Source: an uncultured Verrucomicrobiota bacterium
Lineage (GTDB): Bacteria > Verrucomicrobiota > Verrucomicrobiia > Limisphaerales > CAIYYI01
Reading direction: 5' to 3'
Length of the DNA: 50,421 nt
NCBI GenBank assembly: GCA_903930345.1
Contig: CAIYYI010000032.1
Span: forward strand, 1 to 50,421
Shown here: one piece after another, positions 35,264-43,085 of the stretch
Layout: each line of letters starts with the position of its first letter
How positions within the stretch are numbered: position 1 is the first letter of the stretch
Program-made: the position numbers and the translations under genes
The notes under the pieces: generated by a model
The model's database searches: none
The model's input: the letters and a program-made list of their open reading frames with translations, nothing else
What the model was told of the DNA's origin: nothing

Positions 35264-36877
35264 ATGACAACCACTGCCAACACAATGACGCAATCCGATC
35301 ATACTGGCGGTTGCTTTTCGCCCGGTAGGCTGTCGCGCAATCAGTTGCTGCTGATCACAACAGGCTTTGTCCCGCTCTTGGTCTTGTTTTTCCTCAACCT
35401 CTGGGGGCGGCCCCATTACCAATTCTTCCCTCTCGCACTGGCGGGGGCGGGGTTTTTGGCTTGGTCCCGCTGCCAGACCCTGCCGCAACCAACGGATTGC
35501 GGGCGACCATGGATCATTGCCTTGCTCTTGGGAGCGTCCGGTCTGCTCCTGGGGACGGCGGGAATTCTGTGGACACCCTGGCTGGGCAGCATCGCCGCGC
35601 TTCTGGCGTTGGTGGGGGTGATTTTGTGGTTGGGGGGAGCCACTTTGCTCCGTGCCTGTCTGCCGGCACTGCTGCTGATTCTGACGATCATCCCCCCTCC
35701 CCTCGGTCTCGATTCCGACCTGACGATGCATCTGCGCACCCTGGCGGTGAAGTGCAGCAGCCGGTTGCTGGACCTTTTTGGGGTGGTACAGAACACCACC
35801 GGCAACATCATTGAACTGCCGGGCCATCGGCTTCTGGTGGAGGAGGCTTGCAGCGGTATCAACTCCGTGCTGTTCATGCTGGCGACCTGCCTGTTTTACA
35901 CCCTCTGGAAGGAACGGGGCCCGTTGCGCATCCTAGTCTGCCTGGTCGGCACCGTGGGGTTCGTGGTGATGGGAAATATTTTCCGGATCACTGTGGGTGG
36001 TTGGCTGCTGAACAAATACCAGATTGATTTGCTCTCCGGTTGGCCGCACGAAACTTTGGGTATGGTTTTGGTGCTCATTTACCTGGGCCTGATCATCAGT
36101 CAGGATCGCTCGATGAGCTTTCTGGCATTTCCAGTCATGGCGATTGGTTTGAAACCCGCCATTGCCCCCATTCCACCCGCGCGGGGTCCGGCCTTCATTA
36201 TGGCACCGAAGTGGGGCCAGGTAGCCGGGGTTGCTTTTGCACTGATCGGCTTGGCGGCCACGACGTTGGGATGGATGCAGCAGCATAGGCTGGGCAAAAT
36301 CGAGTTGAGCATCAGTTCGAAGAGCGCCTTGCGAACGGGGGCTTCCTTCACGCTGCCGGATCAGTTGTTGGAATGGCAACGGCTCAGTGGCAATGCCGCC
36401 ACAGTGCGGAAGATTGAGACCCTGGGGATAGCCTCGCATTTGTGGCAATTCCAGAGGGGAGGCGTGCAGGTAACGCTGGCTTTGGATTATCCCTTCCGCG
36501 GCTTCCATGACGTGTCGGTGTGCTATAAAAACAGTGGTTGGACGATAGGACGGCAGGAACAACGGGGTAGCCCAGGGACGCCCAACCTGCCGGTGGTGGA
36601 GGTGGAGATGGAAAAAGACGCGCTGGAGCAAGGCTATCTGTTGCATGGGATGGTGGATGAAAAAGGCAACTGGCTGCGAAGCCCCAGCTTTAATGGGGTT
36701 GGTTTGAAAGGGCGCTTTGACCAGGGCTTGAAGAATGAACCCACCACCTACCGCGTGCAGGTGCTGGCCGCCCGCTTTGCGAGGTTAAGCCCGGCGGAAC
36801 GGAAGCAGGTGGAGGAACTCTATGAGGCGGCTCGGCGCCTTTTATGGCAACAACTGGCCGCCCAACTCAAGCCCTGA
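35264..36877 (+). CDS. Exosortase with fused EpsI domain
   Basis: Membrane cysteine transpeptidase that recognises PEP-CTERM tails, cleaves them and probably hands the protein to an envelope acceptor. It has 537 residues. Eight or so membrane spans fill residues 25-300. The catalytic triad is visible: Cys196 in EEACSGINS, Arg241 in NIFRITVGG and His262 in WPHETLG. Residues about 340-537 match an EpsI/DUF3485 domain (SFTLPDQLLEWQ, VSVCYKNSGWTI), a known fusion partner of exosortases whose function is not established. The gene is followed after 2 bp by a TPR protein gene. The nearby PEP-CTERM protein is the only substrate seen in this window. Confidence 0.92.
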   Translation: MTTTANTMTQSDHTGGCFSPGRLSRNQLLLITTGFVPLLVLFFLNLWGRPHYQFFPLALAGAGFLAWSRCQTLPQPTDCGRPWIIALLLGASGLLLGTAGILWTPWLGSIAALLALVGVILWLGGATLLRACLPALLLILTIIPPPLGLDSDLTMHLRTLAVKCSSRLLDLFGVVQNTTGNIIELPGHRLLVEEACSGINSVLFMLATCLFYTLWKERGPLRILVCLVGTVGFVVMGNIFRITVGGWLLNKYQIDLLSGWPHETLGMVLVLIYLGLIISQDRSMSFLAFPVMAIGLKPAIAPIPPARGPAFIMAPKWGQVAGVAFALIGLAATTLGWMQQHRLGKIELSISSKSALRTGASFTLPDQLLEWQRLSGNAATVRKIETLGIASHLWQFQRGGVQVTLALDYPFRGFHDVSVCYKNSGWTIGRQEQRGSPGTPNLPVVEVEMEKDALEQGYLLHGMVDEKGNWLRSPSFNGVGLKGRFDQGLKNEPTTYRVQVLAARFARLSPAERKQVEELYEAARRLLWQQLAAQLKP

Positions 36878-36879
36878 CC

Positions 36880-38487
36880 ATGAATAGTCATCGTTTTCTA
36901 CATCGGCTGAAAAGAAGGGTGAGGGCGTGGTCTGAATTCCTGATACCCAGAGTCGATTTGCCTGGGGCAGGCTTCTTCCGCCGGTTGCGGAAGCAGTCGA
37001 CGGGCGGGGCCAAGCGGTTTTTCTCGCTGGAGCTGCCTGATTTCAAGAGTACGCTCGGCAAGCCCGTGGTGCGCTGGTTCAAGACCCGGCCATATGGCCT
37101 GCTTTGGAGTGCGTTGCCGGCCCTGCTGGCCGGTTTGGTCTTGCTGGCGACCGTTGTGGTCTGCCTCCAGGCTTGGGGTCCGTTGGAAACCCGGCTGCGT
37201 TACCAGTACATCGTTGAGCGGGCGCTGTACGATAAGGAATTTGAACGGGCGCGGGTGGCCAGTCTTCGTCTGGCCAGCCTTGGCACCGTGAAAGACCCCT
37301 ACCTCTATTATCTGGCCCTCAGTTATAAGGGCTTGGGCCGGGGAAATGAGGCCGATGACCTGATGAGTTTGGTTGCCCCGCTAAGCCATCCGGTGTTTGC
37401 GCCTGCCCATCTGCGTATGGCCCTGGACCTGCTAACTCAGACCAACGCTCCCGCTCAGGCGCTTGAGTCAGCCATCACCCATCTCAAGCACACGCTCAGT
37501 CTCGAACCCAAATCACTGGAAGCCAACAACCTCTTGGGTCGCATCTACATGCAAGTTGGCCGCTGGGATCTCGGAAAAGGTTATTTGGCGAGCGCCGCTG
37601 CGGACAGCCCTTTTTCAGCAGTCGTGTTCTCCTCCCTATTGATGGACAAAGGGGAGGAGGAGGCCGCAAAAAGTTGGGCTACTGCTGCCGCCAAGGTGTT
37701 TGGGGAGAAATATGCCCAAGAGAAAAACTTTGACGTGCAACGGACGTGGGCCATGGCCCTGGCTCTGAAAGGGGATTTTGAGGGGGCCTTGGAACGGTTG
37801 CAGGCGGGTGCGAATCGCTCGGTTGACGCCAACTATGGGTTGGCCATGGGGGACGTCTATTTGCTCTGGCTGCAGCGGGTGAAACGGACCCGTCCGGACG
37901 ATCTGCAGATGCAGATCAGTCTGCTCCAAAAAGGTCTCTCTTTTGGGCCGAAAAATCCCGGATTGCTCAAACTGCTAACCGACCTCAGCCTGACGAAAGA
38001 CGCCAAAACGGAAGCAGCCCGGGTTCTGTTGAACAAAATGCTGGCGCAAGGCACAGCCCCGGAAATTCTTCATTTCCTTTTGGGCACGGCGGCGTGGGAG
38101 AGGGGGGAATCAGCCAAGGCCGGGGAGCATTTTCGACTGGCCTACGAAGCCGCGCCCAGCGCCGCCCTGGTGGCCAACAACATGGCCTTCATGCTGGCCA
38201 TGGGGGAAAAGCCGGATTTGGCCCGGGCCTTGGCCATCATGAATCCGCTGCTGGAAAAGTATCCTGGCAATTTTCACTTTCGCGACACCCGTGGCCATAT
38301 TCTGGTGAAAATGGGCCGCTGGCGGGAGGCCGTTGCGGATTTGGAATTCGCGCTGCCCAAGCTGAATAATCAAGGCCCAACGCACACCGCGCTGGCCAAG
38401 GCTTATCGCGGCCTGGGCATGGCTGATTTGGCGGCTGAGCATGACCGTTTATCGCATCAGACCGCCACCAGCAAAGGGACGAAGTAA
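36880..38487 (+). CDS. Membrane-anchored TPR protein of the exosortase locus
   Basis: 535 residues. A basic N-terminal stretch of about 70 residues precedes one membrane span (about 74-97), followed by a long helical region with tetratricopeptide-like repeats: SLEPKSLEANNLLGRIY, FHFLLGTAAWERGESAKAG-like spacing, and LVANNMAFMLA. The start at 36880 lies 2 nt after the exosortase stop, so they are coupled. TPR proteins are standard members of exosortase/exopolysaccharide loci, where they may help assemble the export machinery (as in PrsT/PEP-CTERM TPR proteins). This family resemblance is general, not specific. The protein would lie mostly in the periplasm if the span acts as an uncleaved anchor. 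Confidence 0.8.
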   Translation: MNSHRFLHRLKRRVRAWSEFLIPRVDLPGAGFFRRLRKQSTGGAKRFFSLELPDFKSTLGKPVVRWFKTRPYGLLWSALPALLAGLVLLATVVVCLQAWGPLETRLRYQYIVERALYDKEFERARVASLRLASLGTVKDPYLYYLALSYKGLGRGNEADDLMSLVAPLSHPVFAPAHLRMALDLLTQTNAPAQALESAITHLKHTLSLEPKSLEANNLLGRIYMQVGRWDLGKGYLASAAADSPFSAVVFSSLLMDKGEEEAAKSWATAAAKVFGEKYAQEKNFDVQRTWAMALALKGDFEGALERLQAGANRSVDANYGLAMGDVYLLWLQRVKRTRPDDLQMQISLLQKGLSFGPKNPGLLKLLTDLSLTKDAKTEAARVLLNKMLAQGTAPEILHFLLGTAAWERGESAKAGEHFRLAYEAAPSAALVANNMAFMLAMGEKPDLARALAIMNPLLEKYPGNFHFRDTRGHILVKMGRWREAVADLEFALPKLNNQGPTHTALAKAYRGLGMADLAAEHDRLSHQTATSKGTK

Positions 38488-38521
38488 TTATTCCCTGCCT
38501 CTGCGAGATCGGAGTATAACT

Positions 38522-38550
38522 TTGTCAAACTCCGCACGCTCCGCTAGTCT
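38522..38550 (+). promoter_or_regulatory. Candidate promoter of lpxB
   Basis: TTGTCA and TAGTCT are 17 bp apart. The second hexamer ends 8 nt before the GTG start, which would leave a leader of only one or two nucleotides. There is no Shine-Dalgarno sequence. Confidence 0.4.
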
Positions 38551-38558
38551 TTCTCCCG

Positions 38559-39764
38559 GTGAAAACTTTGACCGTCATGGCCATTGCGGGAGAAACCAGC
38601 GGTGACGCGCTGGCGGCGGAGTTGTTGCAAGCGCTGCCCCAGGCATTGGCGACCCGCCTTCCCGGCCTGAATCCGCACTGCTTTGGCGCGGGCGGCGATG
38701 CCATGGCCGGGGCCGGGGTGGAGCTGCTGATCGATCTCACCCGGCATTCGGTCATTGGCATCTGGGAGGTGGTTCGCCGGTACCACGAATTTCGCGGCAT
38801 TTTCAACCGGCTGCTGGATGCCGCCCTGGAACGGCAGCCGGATCTGCTGCTGTGCGTCGATTACTCCGGGTTCAACCGCCGGTTTGCGGCCGCCCTTAAA
38901 CAGGCGGCGCGTGAACGGGACCCCGGCGGCCAGGGCTGGCATCCGCTGGTGGTGCAGTTGGTCTCCCCCCAGGTCTGGGCCTCACGCCCGGGCCGGGCGC
39001 AGCAATTGGAGCGCGATGTCGATCTGCTGCTGAGCATCTTCCCCTTTGAAAAAGCCTGGTACGCCCGGCACACGCCTCGCCTGGCCGTGGAATTTGTGGG
39101 GCACCCCATGATTGACCGCCATGCCCTCGCCCTGCGGCAACTGAAAAGCACCCCGGCGGCAGATCGGCACGAGATTCTGCTGCTGCCCGGCAGCCGCCAG
39201 GCAGAGTTGCGGCGGCACCTGCCCGCGTTGCTGGGGGCGGCCAGGCTGCTGCTAAAAGACACCGGCCCGGTATTCCGCATGGTATTGCCCAATGAGGAAT
39301 TGCTGGCCGTGGCCCGGGAAACCATCGACTTGGTCGGCGTGTCGGTCACCACCCAGATTGGCGGCCTGGCGGAGGCGCTCATCAAGGCCCGGCTCGCCCT
39401 GGCCTCCACCGGCACGGTGACGATGGAATGTGCCCTGTTCGGCGTGCCCACGGTGGCGATGTACAAAACCTCCTGGCCCACTTACCTCATCGGAAAACAG
39501 GTGGTGAACGTGCGTTACCTGGCCATGCCCAACCTCCTGGCGGACGAGGTGGTCTATCCGGAGTTCATCCAGGCGGATGCCACGGCGGAAAACTTGGCGC
39601 AGTCAGCCCGGGAACTGTGGTGCAACGCAAAACGGCACCGGGAGACGCAGGAGAAGCTGGCGCGCATCATTGCCTCCCTCGGCGGCCCCGGTGCGGCGCA
39701 GCGCGCCGCCGAAGCGGTGGCCGGATTGATCCAGGGCCGGATCACCGCACCAACCGGTAAATGA
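38559..39764 (+). CDS. lpxB: Lipid-A-disaccharide synthase
   Basis: Condenses UDP-2,3-diacylglucosamine with lipid X to form the lipid A disaccharide at the inner membrane. The protein has 401 residues, normal for LpxB. Family marks include MAIAGETSGDALAAEL at the N terminus, LLLCVDYSGFNRRFA, VQLVSPQVWASRPGR, LLSIFPFEKAWYA, VEFVGHPMID, LLLPGSRQAEL, and the acceptor-loop region LALASTGTVTMECALFGVPT followed by KTSW. A GTG start at 38559 is used; an ATG at 38577 would remove part of the first strand. It converges with the FHA-domain gene, with 23 bp of tail overlap. lpxA lies 5 kb away on the other strand, not adjacent as in the usual lpxD-fabZ-lpxA-lpxB cluster. Confidence 0.95.
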   Translation: MKTLTVMAIAGETSGDALAAELLQALPQALATRLPGLNPHCFGAGGDAMAGAGVELLIDLTRHSVIGIWEVVRRYHEFRGIFNRLLDAALERQPDLLLCVDYSGFNRRFAAALKQAARERDPGGQGWHPLVVQLVSPQVWASRPGRAQQLERDVDLLLSIFPFEKAWYARHTPRLAVEFVGHPMIDRHALALRQLKSTPAADRHEILLLPGSRQAELRRHLPALLGAARLLLKDTGPVFRMVLPNEELLAVARETIDLVGVSVTTQIGGLAEALIKARLALASTGTVTMECALFGVPTVAMYKTSWPTYLIGKQVVNVRYLAMPNLLADEVVYPEFIQADATAENLAQSARELWCNAKRHRETQEKLARIIASLGGPGAAQRAAEAVAGLIQGRITAPTGK

Positions 39765-40134
39765 AGGCGACCTGACCCAAGGTGAGGAGCGCCAGCAGAA
39801 TCCACGTCAACCGTTCCCGCCAGACCAGGCTGCGCAGGCCGGTTTCCCCCAGCCAGAAGCGCATCTGCAAGGCACCGGCGGCAATGGTATCCCCGTTGCG
39901 CAAACGGATCGGCCCGCTGGCCGACTCCTGGTTGATGGTGACCAAGGCCTCCCCCACGGGGTGCAGCAGGAAACCTTGGTGAGGGTCGAACTTCAGCTCG
40001 AAATGCCGATCCCAGAGACCGGCTTCCTCGCTGCGCAGGCCGCATTCGGCGGAACGTCCAACGCAGAAAGGAAAAGAGCGGACCGGTATGATCCGGTCCG
40101 CCATTTGCCCGCCTAAAATGTTTAGTTGGACCAT
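39742..40134 (-). CDS. Tail-anchored FHA-domain protein
   Basis: 130 residues. Residues about 15-97 form a forkhead-associated domain: CVGRSAECGL with Gly26-Arg27, a DRHFEL strand with His44, and LRNGDTI with Asn80-Gly81-Asp82. FHA domains bind phosphothreonine peptides. A single hydrophobic segment at about 110-127 followed by a few residues anchors it in the membrane with the FHA domain in the cytoplasm. It is the last gene of a minus-strand unit, 3 bp after the Wza-like lipoprotein and downstream of the BY-kinase, so it may read the phosphorylation state of the export machinery. The pairing with a tyrosine, not threonine, kinase is unexplained. Confidence 0.8.
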   Translation of the reverse strand: MVQLNILGGQMADRIIPVRSFPFCVGRSAECGLRSEEAGLWDRHFELKFDPHQGFLLHPVGEALVTINQESASGPIRLRNGDTIAAGALQMRFWLGETGLRSLVWRERLTWILLALLTLGQVAFIYRLVR

Positions 40135-40137
40135 CGC

Positions 40138-40767
40138 TTACCAGCGGCGCGGAACATTCACGCGGTCCCCGGGGTAGATCGGGAGATCAAGGTTGGGATC
40201 GTCGAGCGCCTTGATGATGTTGACCACCTCGATTTTGCCGTTGCTGCGGGTGATCTGGACCTTCTTTTTGTTGGCGTAATCGGTCGGCCCGCCAGCGGCG
40301 GCCACGGCCCCCATGAGGGTGATCTCACCGGCATACATGAAGCGGTTTGGCTGTTTGACCTGGCCATCCACGAAGAAGAACCGGTCCGTCTGTTTCACCA
40401 CCACCGTGCAGCGCTTGTAGTACTTGGGCACGTAGGCGTCAAAGATGTCCTTTTCCAGATTCCGGACGGATTTCCCCTCGGCTTTGACATCGCCGATGAG
40501 CACCAGGTTGATGGTGCCGTCGCTCTTGACCTTCTGCTCGATGGGGATGTTGTTCGGGTTGGTTTTTTCCGCGCCCGGCAGAATGACCGTGATGTTGAGC
40601 TGCTCGCCGGCCTTGATGGTTTCCGAATTGATCAGGGAGGCCGGGCGGTTGGTGCTGACCTCCACATTGGCGGTGGTGCAGCCCGAATTCAACAGGTTCA
40701 CCGCCAGCAGAGCCAGCAGGGCCGCTGTGCCGAAGATTTTTTCGCGCAACACGATCATGGCATACAT
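40138..40767 (-). CDS. Polysaccharide export lipoprotein (Wza-like)
   Basis: 209 residues. The N-terminal segment has a hydrophobic core and LNSGC with Cys30, a lipoprotein signal with a slightly unusual Asn at -3. The poly_export domain follows (TIKAGEQLNITV, DGTINLVLIGDVKAEG), then one SLBB-like domain (FFFVDGQVKQPNRFMY, LMGAVAAAGGPTDYA, IYPGDRVNVPRRW). It is shorter than full Wza, lacking the second SLBB and the C-terminal helix that forms the outer-membrane pore, as in many short export lipoproteins. It would sit in the periplasm or outer membrane and guide exopolysaccharide. It follows the BY-kinase gene by 27 bp. Confidence 0.9.
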   Translation of the reverse strand: MYAMIVLREKIFGTAALLALLAVNLLNSGCTTANVEVSTNRPASLINSETIKAGEQLNITVILPGAEKTNPNNIPIEQKVKSDGTINLVLIGDVKAEGKSVRNLEKDIFDAYVPKYYKRCTVVVKQTDRFFFVDGQVKQPNRFMYAGEITLMGAVAAAGGPTDYANKKKVQITRSNGKIEVVNIIKALDDPNLDLPIYPGDRVNVPRRW

Positions 40768-40794
40768 GTTCTATCAACGGTCTTGGACAGACAA

Positions 40795-42993
40795 TCAATA
40801 TTTTTGTTTAATCTCCCCGGCGGCCACTTCCTCGCCCTCCTTGCGGCCGGACTTGCCGCCGCCTTTGCCGGATTTGACAATCTGCTCGTCATCGTTCTTG
40901 CCGTAGTACTCGTGGTAGTAACCACTGTAGTAGTAGTAGCTGGCATCGCTGGACATGTTGATGTTGTTCAACACAATGCCCAGCAGGTTGCCCCCCACCT
41001 TCTCGATCATCTGCTTGGCGCGGATGGTCATCGGCTGCGGATAACGCCGGTACTGGATCACCTGCAGAGTCATATCCACCCCGCTGGCCAGCACTGAGGC
41101 ATCGCTCACGCCCATGATGGGCGGGCTGTCAAAAAACACATAGTCATACCGCCGTTTCAGATCCGTGATCAGCTCTTTCATTCGCGGGGAACTGAGGATG
41201 CCCATCGAACTGCTCGGCAGCTTGCCGCTGGGCATGAAATCAAGCGTGGCCAGCGGCGTGGTCTGGATCACCTCCTCCAGGGTGTTCTGTTTCAGGAGGT
41301 AGTTGGTGAGGCCGATGGAATTGGAAATGCGCAGCAGTTTGTGGATGCTGGGCCGGCGCAGGTCGGAATCCACCACCAGCACCCGGTTCCCGTTCTGGGC
41401 AAAGGTCACCGCCAGGTTGAAGAGGGTGGTGGATTTGCCTTCGCCCGCCCCCGCGCTCACCACGGTGAGAGTCGTGCCGGTCTCCTCCTTGCGCGAGAAG
41501 AGGATGTTCGTGCGCAGCACCCGGTAAGCCTCGGCGTGCGGGTTCTCCGGTCCCTCGTCCAGCAGGCATCCGACGTTGGTCGGGATGACCCCCAACACCG
41601 GCGCTTGTAGTGTGCGCTCAACGTCGTCAATGGTCTTCACGCTGGTGTCGAGGTATTCGATGAAGAACGCCAGGCCGATGCCGAGAATCAATCCCAGAAC
41701 AACGCCCAGAGAGATGTTCAGGACCTTGTTGGGGCTGACCGGGCGGATGCCCGGCTCCGCCTCATCCACAATGCGCACCACGGAGGAATAGGGCATCTTC
41801 AAATTCACCATTTCGGAGGAAACCCGCAGGCTGATGGCGTTTTTGAGCTGCTTGGCCAGCTCCAGATCATCCTTGGCTTGCAGGAAGGGGCGGAACTTGG
41901 TGGCGTTTTTGATGTTTTTGTCGCGCGCCTCGGTCACATCCTTGTCCAACTGTTTGAGCTGGGCCGCGTAGGAATCCACCTTGGTCTTCAGGCCGGCCAG
42001 GATGCCGGTGAGACGGTCATTGATCTGGTTGTCCAGGGTTTCCAGAAGTTTGTTCATCTTCTGCACCTCCGGATGCTCCGGCGAGAAATCCGGATCCATG
42101 ATGGCGCGCTCAGATTCCGCCCGGGCTTGCCGCTGGATCAGGTCCTCCAGGATGGCATCCGGACTGGCGGTGGCGGCGGCCAGTTTGAACTCCACGCGGG
42201 TCATATTGGTCAGCTTGGAGTAAAGCTCGCGCCACCGCACCAGCTCGTTACCTGCCTCCACCCGCATTCCCTCCATGCGGCGCAGGGTCTCATCCTCCAG
42301 CGATCCGGAGGAGCGTCCGCTCATGGGGTCAATCTCGGAAACTTCCAGGTCCTTGCGCAATCCCTCCACCACCGCCTGGGTGGCTTGGAGGGACAAATCC
42401 GTGACTGCCAGTTCATCGCGAAACGCCTTGATGCCCCGGGTGGTCATCTCCGTGCGTTGATCCAGCCGGTAATCCCGGTATGTGCGGGCAATCTCGTTGG
42501 CAATGTCGGCAGCCTCCTGTTTGTTCTCTTCACCTTGGACGCGCACGGTTATCTCAATCAGGCTCGTGCTGCGGGTCTGGCTGAGGCGCATTTGGCGCTT
42601 CAGCAGCAGAAAAGTCTCATCGGTGCGCAACCGCTCAAAACCGAACCGCTTGGCCCAACGCTCGTTGAGCGTCAGCTTTTGAATGACTTTGTACAGGACA
42701 GTCTTGGATTGCAGCAGCTCAAACTGGGTCTGCACAAAGAAGGGGTCGAACGAGGTCGAAAAATTGCGGCCCTGCAGGGTCTCGACATCGGGGGTGTCCT
42801 TGTCCACTTCAATGCGCACCGTGCTGGAATACGTTTCTGGCAGGAAGTAGGTGACAAAGGCGGCGGTGAGGACCATCAACAGGAAAAAGAGCAGCACCAC
42901 GGACTTGCGCACGCGAATGATGCGCCAGTAGTCGAGGAAATGCAGTTTGGATTCCGCCGGAGGGAACAGTTGGTTGGCTGGGGAGGCTTCCAT
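40795..42993 (-). CDS. Wzc-like polysaccharide co-polymerase and BY-kinase
   Basis: 732-residue inner-membrane protein that controls chain length and export of exopolysaccharide by tyrosine autophosphorylation. The Wzz part has membrane spans at about 33-52 and 425-448 with a long coiled-coil periplasmic domain between them. The cytoplasmic kinase has Walker A GAGEGKSTT (about 513-521), Walker A' VLVVDSDLRRPS, and Walker B YVFFDSPP (about 614-621). The C-terminal tyrosine cluster SYYYYSGYYHEYYG (about 683-696) is the expected autophosphorylation site, followed by an unusual Lys/Gly/Glu-rich tail. The start has no Shine-Dalgarno sequence, and an intrinsic terminator sits just before it. It forms a unit with the Wza-like and FHA genes. 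Confidence 0.95.
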   Translation of the reverse strand: MEASPANQLFPPAESKLHFLDYWRIIRVRKSVVLLFFLLMVLTAAFVTYFLPETYSSTVRIEVDKDTPDVETLQGRNFSTSFDPFFVQTQFELLQSKTVLYKVIQKLTLNERWAKRFGFERLRTDETFLLLKRQMRLSQTRSTSLIEITVRVQGEENKQEAADIANEIARTYRDYRLDQRTEMTTRGIKAFRDELAVTDLSLQATQAVVEGLRKDLEVSEIDPMSGRSSGSLEDETLRRMEGMRVEAGNELVRWRELYSKLTNMTRVEFKLAAATASPDAILEDLIQRQARAESERAIMDPDFSPEHPEVQKMNKLLETLDNQINDRLTGILAGLKTKVDSYAAQLKQLDKDVTEARDKNIKNATKFRPFLQAKDDLELAKQLKNAISLRVSSEMVNLKMPYSSVVRIVDEAEPGIRPVSPNKVLNISLGVVLGLILGIGLAFFIEYLDTSVKTIDDVERTLQAPVLGVIPTNVGCLLDEGPENPHAEAYRVLRTNILFSRKEETGTTLTVVSAGAGEGKSTTLFNLAVTFAQNGNRVLVVDSDLRRPSIHKLLRISNSIGLTNYLLKQNTLEEVIQTTPLATLDFMPSGKLPSSSMGILSSPRMKELITDLKRRYDYVFFDSPPIMGVSDASVLASGVDMTLQVIQYRRYPQPMTIRAKQMIEKVGGNLLGIVLNNINMSSDASYYYYSGYYHEYYGKNDDEQIVKSGKGGGKSGRKEGEEVAAGEIKQKY

Positions 42994-42998
42994 ACTAA

Positions 42999-43034
42999 TA
43001 AAAAAGGAGGCTGGATTTTGTCATCCAGCCTCCT
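42999..43034 (-). terminator. Rho-independent terminator between barrel and wzc-like genes
   Basis: On the minus strand, AGGAGGCTGGA (43034-43024) pairs with TCCAGCCTCCT (43015-43005) around an 8-nt loop and is followed by a TTTTTT tract. It ends about 6 nt before the wzc-like ATG (42993) and about 50 bp after the barrel gene stop, so it ends barrel transcripts or attenuates those entering the wzc unit. Confidence 0.85.
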
Positions 43035-43085
43035 GTCTGTCCAGTGTTTAGAAATGTACCCGCTGGAATATTTTCCAGGCCGTGC

